Shown one piece after another: positions 51,421 through 59,444 of a DNA stretch of 64,000 nt. The DNA comes from Lachnospiraceae bacterium A4 (GTDB lineage: Bacteria; Bacillota; Clostridia; Lachnospirales; Lachnospiraceae), in NCBI GenBank assembly GCA_000403215.2, contig KE159540.1:17382-81381 (forward strand), written 5' to 3'. Both the position numbers and the translations under genes were made by a program. The stretch's first letter is position 1, and each line of letters starts with the position of its first letter. The notes below the pieces were generated by a model. The model was not told the DNA's origin, searched no databases, and worked only from the letters and a program-made list of their open reading frames with translations.

Positions 51421-51590
51421 ATTTCACATCGAACCCTTTGGAACGGGAAATGAAACGCCGCCCCCGGCCCCGGGCTCCCCGCCCGGAAAAGCCCCGGGAG
51501 GGCTCCCGGTGCTGTGGCTGTCCCTACTGGCGCGGCATCCCCTGCGGCTCCTGCTTTCAGAGCCTTTTGAAAAAGCCGGGCGGGAGGTGA
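51417..51590 (+). CDS. small cysteine-rich basic protein
   Basis: A 57-residue frame starting in the ATGA overlap with the DUF4366 stop, after GGAG. It is rich in Arg and Pro (MKRRPRPRAPRPEKPREG) and then has SRCCGCPYWRGIPCGSC, five Cys in sixteen residues that could hold zinc. The next gene's ribosome site overlaps its end. Spacing and coupling support a real gene; the family is not recognised. Confidence 0.55.
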   Translation: MNFTSNPLEREMKRRPRPRAPRPEKPREGSRCCGCPYWRGIPCGSCFQSLLKKPGGR

Positions 51591-51594
51591 TATT

Positions 51595-51948
51595 TTGCGC
51601 GAGCTGACCCGTGAGGAAAAGGCCGCTATCCGCTCCCTTGTAGTGAAATGGTGCGCCAACTATGACCGGGAATATGGCTGTCTGCCCCTTGACTGCGAGT
51701 GCTATATGCTGGGGAAATGCTGGACGGGGGCTTATTGCCGCTACTTCCGGGAGGCGGTGCTCCCCTTAAATCCCGCATTGGAGGCCGCGCTGACTGATGG
51801 CCCGGCCCCCGGCCTGCGGCCCTGCGCCGTCTGCGGGCGGCTCTTTGCGCCGGAGGGGAAAAAGGCGTTCTGTTCGGCGGCCTGCGCCGAAAATGCGCGG
51901 CGGAAACGCCAGCGCGACTATATGCGGAAAAGGCGGCTGGACTGTTAG
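51595..51948 (+). CDS. cysteine-rich VLP-type ICE protein
   Basis: A 117-residue protein: LTREEKAAIRSLVVKWCANY, LPLDCECYMLGKCWTGAYCR, then a C-terminal zinc ribbon PCAVCGRLFAPEGKKAFCSA with a basic tail. It fits the cysteine-rich VLP family in Tn1549-type ICEs. TTG start at 51595 with GGGAGGTGA upstream. Probably nucleic-acid binding; the role is unknown. Confidence 0.75.
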   Translation: MRELTREEKAAIRSLVVKWCANYDREYGCLPLDCECYMLGKCWTGAYCRYFREAVLPLNPALEAALTDGPAPGLRPCAVCGRLFAPEGKKAFCSAACAENARRKRQRDYMRKRRLDC

Positions 51949-52054
51949 CTTTTACCGCTTGAAAACCCGCTTGTATCAAGCCTTTCCGGGCGCTGTTCAT
52001 GGGGGCCCGGTATGTTTCTATGTCCGGCCCCCGTTTTCCGGCCCAAAAGCTAAC
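51944..52054. repeat. long-range inverted repeat with inner GC hairpin
   Basis: GTTAGCTTTT (51944-51953) is the exact complement of AAAAGCTAAC (52045-52054). Between them a GC stem (GGGGGCCCGG with CCGGCCCCC, about 52001-52034) can form. The structure starts at the stop codon of one gene and ends 18 bases before the next start. Confidence 0.5.
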
Positions 52055-52072
52055 ATCTGAGAGGAGGCTACT

Positions 52073-52669
52073 ATGGACAAAAATCAAGGCTATGCAATCT
52101 TAAAGGCCGTCATGCTGGAGAATGGCCGGGGCTTTGCGCTGGGGGAGCATCCCCGGGCCCCGTCCCCCTTTGTGACGTGGGCCTGCTACGATGACGAACA
52201 CGGCGCAAGGCAGTATGAGTGGGGGCATTATGGCAGTGACCGGGCCGCGCTGGAGCAGGACTTGCTGGAGCGGGTGGAAAGCTACCAGCAGCAGTTCTCC
52301 GTCAAGGTGGCGCACATTGAGGCCCCCGGCCTTTACAAGTATTATTCCACCCAGCGGCCCGTTGACATCGGCACGTTTCCCAAGCCTGCGGGCAACGAGC
52401 CGGACGAGATCGAAAACTACGACAAGCGCGTACCCGTGGAGGGCGGCGCGTTCCTTGCGTGGGGGCATCTGACCTACACAAAGCCCTTGACGGAAAAGCA
52501 GGCGGCAGACTATGAGCTCCGGCCCGCCCCGGAGGTGTCCGGCCTGCTGCGGGATAGCGGCAGGCCCCGCCCGATTGCCGAACAGATGAAAGAGGCGGCA
52601 AGGCTGGCCGGGGAACGGCAGGCCCCCGCCGCGCCCAGACGGGACGCGCCCGACCGGGGCGATAGGTAG
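52073..52669 (+). CDS. conserved ICE protein of unknown function
   Basis: A 198-residue acidic protein: YAILKAVMLENGRGFALGEH, PFVTWACYDDEHGARQYEWG, VEGGAFLAWGHLTYTKPLTE, then a Pro/Arg-rich tail. I recognise it as a regular gene before mobC in this ICE type but not its function. GAGAGGAGG precedes the start. Confidence 0.65.
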   Translation: MDKNQGYAILKAVMLENGRGFALGEHPRAPSPFVTWACYDDEHGARQYEWGHYGSDRAALEQDLLERVESYQQQFSVKVAHIEAPGLYKYYSTQRPVDIGTFPKPAGNEPDEIENYDKRVPVEGGAFLAWGHLTYTKPLTEKQAADYELRPAPEVSGLLRDSGRPRPIAEQMKEAARLAGERQAPAAPRRDAPDRGDR

Positions 52670-52671
52670 GC

Positions 52672-53022
52672 ATGGCCGGGAAAAAGCGCCGCCGCCCCGT
52701 ACATCTCCATGTGATGGTGTCCGAGGAAGAACAGGCGCTTATCCAGGAACGCATGGCCCAGGCGGGCATCCGCAACATGGGGGCCTATATGCGCCGGATG
52801 GCTCTCTGCGGCTATGTGCTCCAGGTTGACCTTGCCCCCGTCCGGGAGCTGGTGTCCCTCCAGCGGCGGTGCTCAAACAACCTCAATCAAGTGGCTATCC
52901 ATGCCAACATCTACGGGGGGATTTACCCCGAGGAAATATCGGCCCTCCAGCGGGACTACTCCGCTTTGTGGGGGCCTCTGTCTGATTTGCTGAAACAGCT
53001 TTCCGCGCTGGTGGAGCTGTGA
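52672..53022 (+). CDS. mobC: MobC relaxosome accessory protein
   Basis: A 116-residue protein. Residues 1-55 are a ribbon-helix-helix (RRRPVHLHVMVSEEEQALIQ), followed by MGAYMRRMALCGYVLQVDLA and LQRRCSNNLNQVAIHANIYG, the MobC signature. It binds the origin of transfer and helps the relaxase. In this element the relaxase gene is 2 kb downstream because an AT-rich island sits between them. Confidence 0.85.
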   Translation: MAGKKRRRPVHLHVMVSEEEQALIQERMAQAGIRNMGAYMRRMALCGYVLQVDLAPVRELVSLQRRCSNNLNQVAIHANIYGGIYPEEISALQRDYSALWGPLSDLLKQLSALVEL

Positions 53023-53068
53023 TTTGCTGGGGAGCGGTGCTGTGCCGCTCCCCGGCTTTTCGTACTTC

Positions 53069-53083
53069 GGGACATTTTGTCCC
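53069..53083. repeat. ICE palindrome copy 5
   Basis: GGGACATTTTGTCCC after mobC, noncoding, at the left edge of the AT-rich island. Confidence 0.8.
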
Positions 53084-53094
53084 AAAGATAACGG

Positions 53095-53137
53095 TTGATT
53101 ACATAGCTGCAAAGTGATATATTTGATTACATAGCTG
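53095..53137. repeat. 15-bp direct repeat at the island edge
   Basis: TTGATTACATAGCTG occurs at 53095-53109 and 53123-53137, just before the AT-rich genes. Confidence 0.65.
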
Positions 53138-53163
53138 AGAATGACATCAAATGGGGCGAGTTT

Positions 53164-54129
53164 ATGTTATTAAATCTTTGGGATAGCGATGTACTTATAA
53201 GAGATTTTATGAAATTATACAGTCTTACAGAGATACAAATGTGCAACATTCTTAAACGATTGCATTTCGATACAGAGCAAGATAATATTACTATATTCTG
53301 TGAGGAAACAGGGAATAAATTGGATGAAATAGATGTTGCTCATGGTATAGAATTTCTTGGGAAAATTGTATCTACAACAGTTGACGACTTCAAAAGCCTA
53401 AGACAAATAGGACTGGCGACTTTGGATGTTCTCCTGGAAAATGATACACCAATAAGCCAACATTTGAAAAAGTATCAAATAGAAATAAAGCCAAGTACAC
53501 AGGAACTGTTTTTCAAAAGAAAACGGCTTTATATTCCTGATTATGGTGAAAACTGTAAATGGTGTGCGTATGGAGACAAACAATGCAAATATAGCGGTAT
53601 GCAGTATAAAAATTTGTATTGCTCATATTTGGCGGCGATTTCACCATTAGCAACAAAATTATACAAAGACCGTTCTGAGATAGAGATGTTCCTAATTGCG
53701 CCAGAGGAAGAGATGTTGAAATACTCAACCGTTAAAGATTACCCCGAAATTTTTGAAACTATAGAAAACTTTACGGAGGAATGGTTCGGAAATCGCGTAA
53801 GCATTGGGAGTGAATGGTCTAAGCGGAAACAACATACATACATCGCCACTGTTTGCGTGAAATATGATAATATGTCATATAGGAGTGATTATATTGATGG
53901 CAACGACGGAGCAGATGCGAGTGATGTTCTCTGGAGATATGAAGAACTTTGCCGCGAAACATATGATTGTATAGATCAAGTTCCAAACTGCTTTTGGGAT
54001 AATATTTGGCTCATAAATATCTGCCTGAATTTAATTCGCTCTTTTGGGGAGCCAAATAAAAGCATTTATGCTGGGATAAAGCACGATGTTATTGTTCCTT
54101 ACGATGATTTGAAAATAGACTTAATTTAA
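53164..54129 (+). CDS. AT-rich island protein 1, unknown function
   Basis: A 321-residue soluble protein I cannot assign: SDVLIRDFMKLYSLTEIQMC at the start, a Cys-rich stretch NCKWCAYGDKQCKYSGMQYK (about residue 130) that may bind a metal, then FLIAPEEEMLKYSTVKDYPE. Base composition is far more AT-rich than the ICE around it, and no good Shine-Dalgarno precedes the ATG, suggesting recent acquisition. It is followed 68 bases later by an HNH-like gene on the same strand. Confidence 0.6.
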   Translation: MLLNLWDSDVLIRDFMKLYSLTEIQMCNILKRLHFDTEQDNITIFCEETGNKLDEIDVAHGIEFLGKIVSTTVDDFKSLRQIGLATLDVLLENDTPISQHLKKYQIEIKPSTQELFFKRKRLYIPDYGENCKWCAYGDKQCKYSGMQYKNLYCSYLAAISPLATKLYKDRSEIEMFLIAPEEEMLKYSTVKDYPEIFETIENFTEEWFGNRVSIGSEWSKRKQHTYIATVCVKYDNMSYRSDYIDGNDGADASDVLWRYEELCRETYDCIDQVPNCFWDNIWLINICLNLIRSFGEPNKSIYAGIKHDVIVPYDDLKIDLI

Positions 54130-54197
54130 GCTAACAGGTTAGAATTTATCGAACCAAGAAAGAGTAGACATAAAATCAATAATGGCGGTAAACATTT

Positions 54198-54977
54198 ATG
54201 GAAGATACAAAATTGAAATGTAAATTATGTGGAAGATTTTTTGATGACGAAGAAATGAGCGAAGAACACTATCCTGCTCGAAGTGTTGGTAATGAAGATA
54301 TTGTTGCACTCAATATTGTTAAAATGCTTGACTCTTTCCAGTCTGAGGAAATACGAGAAAGAATAAAAACTAAACTTTCCGATGGTGAAAGTATTGAACG
54401 GATTTCAGGAGATATATTTGACAACGAACTGGCTGAGTCATTATACCCGCATGGTCGTACCGCAAGGACACTTTGTAGAAAGTGCAATACCTTCTTAGGA
54501 AAATATGATGAGGCATACTTAAAGTTTTTTTCACTTGATGGTGAAGCAAAAGCTATAAAAGGTTTTAGCAAAAAAACAAAACTCCATATAGTTAAATCAA
54601 TCTTTGGAAAATTTATTTCGATTCCAGAGGCCACTGACGAAGAATTTGATTTTCTTGAATTTCTTAAAAATGAAATGGCAACAGAGTATCATGGAAAGTG
54701 GAAAATATATTTTGTCAAAAGAGATTTTAGTAGTGACCTTATGGGAATGAAAGACATTGGGACTGGAAAAATAGAGTTTGATGAAGGAATTGTATATGAG
54801 TTATCTGACGACAAGTTCATATACAATCTTATGAATTTTGAAAAGCACGCTTGTTTTGAAATGACAAATTTGTTCGATATATTAAAGAAAGATTATATAT
54901 TGGTCAAGGGCGTAGGAAGTGACGGAGGTTATCATTCTCAGATATTATTGACACGTTTATTTTCAGAAATGATTTGA
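54198..54977 (+). CDS. AT-rich island protein 2, HNH-like zinc-binding protein
   Basis: A 259-residue protein whose first 115 residues look like an HNH endonuclease variant. LKCKLCGRFFDDEEMSEEHY gives CxxC then E-H (as in the HNH strand), and LCRKCNTFLGKYDEAYLKFF gives a second CxxC followed by N. The remaining part (KWKIYFVKRDFSSDLMGMKD) is unknown. It pairs with the gene before it; both are AT-rich cargo between mobC and the relaxase. Nuclease activity is an inference from the Cys/His pattern. Confidence 0.6.
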   Translation: MEDTKLKCKLCGRFFDDEEMSEEHYPARSVGNEDIVALNIVKMLDSFQSEEIRERIKTKLSDGESIERISGDIFDNELAESLYPHGRTARTLCRKCNTFLGKYDEAYLKFFSLDGEAKAIKGFSKKTKLHIVKSIFGKFISIPEATDEEFDFLEFLKNEMATEYHGKWKIYFVKRDFSSDLMGMKDIGTGKIEFDEGIVYELSDDKFIYNLMNFEKHACFEMTNLFDILKKDYILVKGVGSDGGYHSQILLTRLFSEMI

Positions 54978-55080
54978 AGAAAATATAAAATCTGTATGGG
55001 AAAAAGTTGATAAACTTTGGTTTGCTTAGTAAGTAAATATCTTCAAAAACAGTGGGCGCTTTGCCTGCTGTCTTTTTTTC

Positions 55081-56508
55081 ATGGCGAAAGGAGGTGCTAC
55101 CACGGCCACGACCTACATCCGGCCCTACAAGCAGGCGGCGGGACTGAGCGCTGTCCAGACGATGGAGGAGCGGTTTGCTTACGGGCTCAACCCCCAAAAG
55201 CTGGGGGCCGTGTCCTCCCACCTCTGCGACCCGTCCACAGCCGCCGCCGAGTTCCTGCTGGTGAAAAGCGAATACCAGGCGGCCACGGCCCGGCCCGTGG
55301 AGCGCGGGGCCCTGTTCTTCCAGATACGGCAGGCGTTCCCGCCCGGCGAGGTGACGGCGGAGGAGGCAAATAAGCTGGGCTTTGAAACGGCGATGCGCTG
55401 GACGAAAGGCAAGTACCAGTTTTTCGTCTGCACCCATACCGACAAGGGTCACATTCACAACCACATCTATTTCAATTCCACGGCCTTTGACTGCTCCCGG
55501 AAATTCCATAATTTCCTCGGCTCCAGCTTTGCCCTCCGGCGGCTGTCTGACCGGGTATGTCTGGAGCATGATTTGTCCGTGATACAAAATCCCAAACAGC
55601 ACAGCAAGGGCCGTTTCCTCCACTATGGCCAGTGGATAGGCGACAAGCCGCCCTCCGCTCAACAGCGGGTGCGGCTGGCAATCATCGCGGCCCTTGAAAA
55701 AAAGCCCGCCGACTTTGCCGCGTTCCTCCGGCTGATGGAAGAGTCCGGCTTTGCCGTCAAGCGCGGGCGGGGCGGCGTGGTGTCGTTCCTCGCGCCAGGG
55801 CAGAACAAGTACACCCGGCTCCGGGCATCCACCCTCGGCGCGGGCTTTGACCCCGAGGACATCCGGGCGGTTATCGCCGGGGAGCGGCCCCTCCCGGAGC
55901 TCCCCAAGGACGCGCCGCCCCCGATCCGGCAGGTGGGGCTTATCATTGACATTCAACAGCGCATGGCCGAGGGCAAGGGCCCGGCTTATGAACGCTGGGC
56001 GAAAGTCTACAACCTAAAGCAGATGGCCGCCGCCCTCCAGTTTCTGCAGGAGAACAATCTCACCGACTATGACGCGCTGGCGGCAAAGACCACGGCGGCG
56101 GTTGACCGGGCCCACGCGCTGGCCGGGGAGCTCCAGACCACCGAGGCCGCCCTCTCCAAAGTCTCCGGGCTGATGGGGGCCGTGGTGGACTATGCAAAGG
56201 CCCGGCCCGTGTTTGATGGCTACAAGGCGGCCCGGTACTCGAAAAAGTACCTTGCCGAGCATGAGGCGGAGCTTGCCACCTACCGGGCGGCCCGGGCCGC
56301 TATGAATGAATTGCTGGGCGGTGAAAAGCTCCCCAAAATGGACACGCTGAAAAAACAGCGGCGGGAGCTGGCGGATAAGAAAAAGGCCCTCTATGCCGAG
56401 TATAGGCAGGCCCAGCGGGATATGCGGGAGGCCGTGGCTGTCAAGGCCAACATCGACCATCTGCTCGGACTGACGGACGGGCGGGACGATAAGGAACAGA
56501 CGCGATAG
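55081..56508 (+). CDS. ICE relaxase (MOBP type)
   Basis: A 475-residue relaxase. YIRPYKQAAGLSAVQTMEER begins the domain. THTDKGHIHNHIYFNSTAFD (about residue 120) is the three-histidine metal motif, and LEHDLSVIQNPKQHSKG closes the catalytic domain. The C-terminal half is coiled and basic. It nicks the origin of transfer and pilots the strand into the type IV channel. Start problem: AAAGGAGG at 55086 points to codon 55102, which is ACG rather than ATG. The ATG at 55081 lies before that site. Confidence 0.85.
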   Translation: MAKGGATTATTYIRPYKQAAGLSAVQTMEERFAYGLNPQKLGAVSSHLCDPSTAAAEFLLVKSEYQAATARPVERGALFFQIRQAFPPGEVTAEEANKLGFETAMRWTKGKYQFFVCTHTDKGHIHNHIYFNSTAFDCSRKFHNFLGSSFALRRLSDRVCLEHDLSVIQNPKQHSKGRFLHYGQWIGDKPPSAQQRVRLAIIAALEKKPADFAAFLRLMEESGFAVKRGRGGVVSFLAPGQNKYTRLRASTLGAGFDPEDIRAVIAGERPLPELPKDAPPPIRQVGLIIDIQQRMAEGKGPAYERWAKVYNLKQMAAALQFLQENNLTDYDALAAKTTAAVDRAHALAGELQTTEAALSKVSGLMGAVVDYAKARPVFDGYKAARYSKKYLAEHEAELATYRAARAAMNELLGGEKLPKMDTLKKQRRELADKKKALYAEYRQAQRDMREAVAVKANIDHLLGLTDGRDDKEQTR

Positions 56509-56533
56509 CGGCGGTGACGCAGCCAACCTCTTT

Positions 56534-56548
56534 GGGACATTTTGTCCC
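56534..56548. repeat. ICE palindrome copy 6
   Basis: GGGACATTTTGTCCC 26 bases after the relaxase stop, noncoding. Confidence 0.8.
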
Positions 56549-56560
56549 AAAGAGCCGGGT

Positions 56561-56634
56561 TTGGGGAGGCTCCCCAACAAGCATTTTTGCGGGCCTGCGG
56601 CCCAGCAAAAATTTCGGGTGTGGCCACACCCGAA
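56561..56634. repeat. three tandem hairpins after the relaxase gene
   Basis: Three perfect or near-perfect stems stand in a row: 56561-56577 (TTGGGGAG/CTCCCCAA), 56583-56612 (13-bp stem with one bulge), and 56613-56634, an uninterrupted 22-base palindrome starting TTCGGGTGTGG. They lie between convergent genes. Possible origin of transfer, bidirectional terminator or protein-binding array. Confidence 0.65.
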
Positions 56635-56695
56635 TTGCTTGCCGAAACGCGCAACCCCGGAAGTGGCGCGAAAAAACGGAGGCGCGTGCTTCTCT

Positions 56696-57055
56696 TTACG
56701 CATCCTCCGTTTCTTTAGCCGCTTTCATCGCTTGGATCATGGCTTCTACAATTTTTAGTTCTTTTTCGTCCAGGGCGTTAAGAATGGCGTCGATCCGCTT
56801 TCTGCACTCACTCCCTTTATTCTTGGACGGATAGAAATATTGATCTACCGATATATCGAACATTGTCACCATCTGATAAAAGGTGTTGAGGCTGGGGTGC
56901 TGGCCGTCATTCTCGTTATACATGATGGTGCGTGGAGCCCGGTCAACAATATAGGCCAGTTGCTCCTGCGTCATTCCGCTGGCTTCCCTTGCCCGCTTGA
57001 TGGCGAGCCCTATATCGTGAAAATCAAATCGTCGATTATCTCTCTCAATCTTCAT
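56696..57055 (-). CDS. XRE-family regulator of the ICE
   Basis: A 119-residue reverse-strand protein with a Cro/C1 helix-turn-helix (residues 14-70: GLAIKRAREASGMTQEQLAY, IVDRAPRTIMYNENDGQHPS) and a C-terminal helical part (ALDEKELKIVEAMIQAMKAA). It is divergent to the protease/MerR operon. Its place near the right end fits the ICE repressor role. Confidence 0.8.
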   Translation of the reverse strand: MKIERDNRRFDFHDIGLAIKRAREASGMTQEQLAYIVDRAPRTIMYNENDGQHPSLNTFYQMVTMFDISVDQYFYPSKNKGSECRKRIDAILNALDEKELKIVEAMIQAMKAAKETEDA

Positions 57056-57167
57056 AACATCACCTAATGTAATTTTACATTTCAGATGATATTATTTGAA
57101 CGATTGTGTATTTCATACTACTGACTGTTTAATTTCACATTGAACAACAAAAACAACTTCTACACGC

Positions 57168-57198
57168 TTGACTTTCACGTAACGTCATAGTGTATTAT
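57168..57198 (+). promoter_or_regulatory. MerR-type promoter and operator
   Basis: TTGACT (57168-57173) and TATTAT (57193-57198) are 19 bases apart. The spacer holds a dyad, ACTTTCACGT-A-ACGTCATAGT (57171-57191), with 8 of 10 positions matching. A long spacer with a centred dyad is the hallmark of MerR-activated promoters, and a MerR gene is the second gene of this operon. Confidence 0.75.
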
Positions 57199-57224
57199 AG
57201 AGAAAACAGGAAAGGATGATTAAA

Positions 57225-58136
57225 ATGAAAGTAAAGTATATTCGTTCTGACGGCGTTTATCAAAAAATCGCAAATGCGTCCATTGAAAAGAAAAATGACA
57301 TCTATCGTTATGAGTTAATGATGCCTTTCAAGAAAAAATGGGACTGTTATAGTGTCCCAATGAAAGCATCAACGCCTAATGGATATGATGTAATAATGGC
57401 AAGCAGTATGCTTGGTCTTATTGCTCCAAATAAAGTAGACAAATCCCAGCAGAAAAATATCGAGCAAATTTCTTCTGATTTACTGTGGACTGCTTGTCAA
57501 CAATCTATTCAGAAATCTTTGGATTGCTTTGCAAACAGTGGTATTGAAGTACCAGTACAGGAATATCTTTTTACAATTTTGTTAGCAGATCCCGAAAGTC
57601 CCTATATTTCACTTAATGAAGGGTATTGTGGCGATGGAGGTATTCCCGGCTATATTTTTGCATGGCTTGTTCCCAATCAATATACTTTGGAGCGGTTGCC
57701 AGTTGCTCTTGCACATGAAGTCAATCATAATATTCGATTTCAATTTATTCGATGGAGAAATGATATTACACTGGCCGAAATGATGGTTAGCGAAGGACTT
57801 GCTGAAAATTTTGCAACTTATTTATATGGCGAAGATAAAGCGGGGCCGTGGGTAACTAAAACTGATATAAAAACCTTAAACGAATATATTAAACCGATTA
57901 TTTATGATGGGTTAAATGTACAGGGCCTTGAAAATCTTAATGCCTATTTGTATGGAGATGAAATGGCAAAACTGCAAAGCTATCCGGCTGTCGGTTTGCC
58001 TTATTGTGCAGGATATGCTTGTGGGTATCATTTAGTAAAGCATTATCTGAAAAAGACAGGCAAAAGCATTGTTGAAGCAACCTTATTGCCCGCAAGCGAG
58101 ATTTTGGAAGTTGCGGAGGATTTTTGGAATGAATAA
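57225..58136 (+). CDS. DUF2268-type putative zinc protease
   Basis: A 303-residue protein. VALAHEVNHNIRFQFI (about residue 170) is an HExxH-like zinc site, and MVSEGLAENFATYLYGEDKA supplies the third ligand region. LLADPESPYISLNEGYCGDG and GYHLVKHYLKKTGKSIVEAT are DUF2268 blocks. The protein has no signal peptide, so it acts in the cytoplasm. Substrate unknown. The ATG at 57225 is nine bases after AAAGGA. It overlaps the MerR gene by eight bases and sits behind a MerR-type promoter. Confidence 0.8.
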   Translation: MKVKYIRSDGVYQKIANASIEKKNDIYRYELMMPFKKKWDCYSVPMKASTPNGYDVIMASSMLGLIAPNKVDKSQQKNIEQISSDLLWTACQQSIQKSLDCFANSGIEVPVQEYLFTILLADPESPYISLNEGYCGDGGIPGYIFAWLVPNQYTLERLPVALAHEVNHNIRFQFIRWRNDITLAEMMVSEGLAENFATYLYGEDKAGPWVTKTDIKTLNEYIKPIIYDGLNVQGLENLNAYLYGDEMAKLQSYPAVGLPYCAGYACGYHLVKHYLKKTGKSIVEATLLPASEILEVAEDFWNE

Positions 58137-58899
58137 TAAGCCTATGACTGTCCATGAAGTCGCCACATTATCCGGGATAACAATACGAACGCTCCACTAT
58201 TATGACGAAATAGGCTTGCTAAAACCTACTATGCTTACGGATGCGAAGTATCGCTTATATACAGAAGATGATTTAAGTCGATTGCAGGAAATATTGTTTT
58301 TTCGTGAAGTGGGATTTGCTCTAAAAGAAATAAAAGAGTTACTTAACTCTCCATATTACAATCGATCTGAAGTGCTAAAAAAGCAACTTGCAATTTTAGA
58401 AGCACAAAGAGAGCGGATAGATGCTTTAGTCAAACTGGTAAAAGCAGAAATCAGTGGAGAGCAAGCCAATTCCTTTTCTGCATTTTCACATTCAAAAATA
58501 GTTGAATTACAGGAGAGCTTCAGAGCAGAAATTTTTGAAAAATGGGGAGAAACTCATAGTTTTAAAGAGTTTGAAGCTATGTTTTCTACAAAAAGTAAAA
58601 AAATCCAAAATGAAGAAATGGAGAGGTTCCTTTCAATGGCGCAAACGATATTCGAAAAGCTTGCGCTATATGAAACGCAATCTCCCGCTTGCAAAGAGGT
58701 TCAGCAAATTGTGCAAGCATGGCGAGATTACATTTCAGAACACTTTTATAGTTGTAACAAAGAAATGCTTTCATATTTAGGCCAACTCTATATTTCTGAT
58801 GAACGGTTTTCCTCGTATATAAATAGATTTGGCTGTGGAAATTTAGCTAAATTTTTTAGTGAAGCAATTAAAATATATTGCTCATTATCAGAAGGATAG
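58129..58899 (+). CDS. MerR-family regulator with TipAS-like domain
   Basis: A 256-residue regulator. Residues 1-75 are the MerR winged helix (TVHEVATLSGITIRTLHYYD, EIGLLKPTMLTDAKYRLYTE), then a dimerization coil. Residues 125-256 resemble the TipAS drug-binding domain (FEKWGETHSFKEFEAMFSTK, LGQLYISDERFSSYINRFGC). TipAS-type proteins bind thiopeptide and other antibiotics and turn on their own operon. It likely regulates the promoter at 57168 and, with it, the zinc protease. The start at 58129 is inside the preceding gene. Confidence 0.85.
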   Translation: MNNKPMTVHEVATLSGITIRTLHYYDEIGLLKPTMLTDAKYRLYTEDDLSRLQEILFFREVGFALKEIKELLNSPYYNRSEVLKKQLAILEAQRERIDALVKLVKAEISGEQANSFSAFSHSKIVELQESFRAEIFEKWGETHSFKEFEAMFSTKSKKIQNEEMERFLSMAQTIFEKLALYETQSPACKEVQQIVQAWRDYISEHFYSCNKEMLSYLGQLYISDERFSSYINRFGCGNLAKFFSEAIKIYCSLSEG

Positions 58900-58970
58900 A
58901 AATTGGGGACAAATCAATTTCGTTGTTACTCTTGCTAAAAAGGATATTCTTAGAATAGAACAAATGAGCC

Positions 58971-59006
58971 CCGAAACAACGGCATATAAAAAAACCGTTG
59001 TTTCGG
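58971..59006 (+). terminator. strong hairpin after the MerR gene
   Basis: A perfect 12-bp stem: CCGAAACAACGG (58971-58982) with CCGTTGTTTCGG (58995-59006). No clear T-run on the plus strand. Confidence 0.6.
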
Positions 59007-59048
59007 CGGCTGGATATTCACGCGCCAAAACAAAATACAGTAGCCTTA

Positions 59049-59087
59049 CGGCGGTTTTGAAATAGCAAATTTCAAGCCGCCGTTTTC
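59049..59087 (+). terminator. Rho-independent terminator
   Basis: CGGCGG-TTTTGAAA pairs with TTTCAA-GCCGCCG (59070-59082), followed by TTTTCTTTT. Confidence 0.7.
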
Positions 59088-59135
59088 TTTTCAAAAAATG
59101 AGATTGCGGGGGGTGTATTAAAGTCGCCCTTTTTT

Positions 59136-59180
59136 AAGGATACGGCGGTATCCAGGAGGTATCGCCGTGTCCTTTTTCCT
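59136..59180 (+). terminator. terminator-like hairpin
   Basis: A 15-bp stem with two wobble pairs (59136-59150 with 59160-59175), followed by TTTCCTTTTCC. Third hairpin in a row before the sigma-factor gene; the rest of 58900-59440 holds no gene. Confidence 0.65.
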
Positions 59181-59333
59181 TTTCCATCCCCCTAACCTGT
59201 CAAAAAAAGCCCACCCGCCCAGCAGGATCAGTCCGGCGGTAAATGTGCAATTTGGCAGTACATAAATGAATTTGTCGTTTCATGCGCTTGCGTGGCTTTG
59301 TGTCGCGCAGGCGTTTTTTGTTATCCGTACTTC

Positions 59334-59348
59334 GAGACAAAATGTCCC
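59334..59348. repeat. ICE palindrome copy 7
   Basis: GAGACAAAATGTCCC, one base off the consensus, 96 bases before the sigma-factor gene. Confidence 0.75.
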
Positions 59349-59444
59349 AAGGTGCGGGGCGGCTCCCCCGGGTGCCGCTCCCCGCCGCCCTCCATATCGT
59401 TTCCCGGCAACCCAACCACAAAAAACGATATGGAGGTACATACA

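Noticed and set aside
54904-55956. 350-residue reverse-strand frame opposite the relaxase gene
   Set aside because: It is a GC-rich shadow of the relaxase gene, has no family motif and no ribosome site, and runs through a clear coding region.
59292-59444. N-terminal extension of the sigma factor
   Set aside because: It reads through palindrome copy 7, has no ribosome site and is unlike the family; the start at 59445 has TGGAGG.
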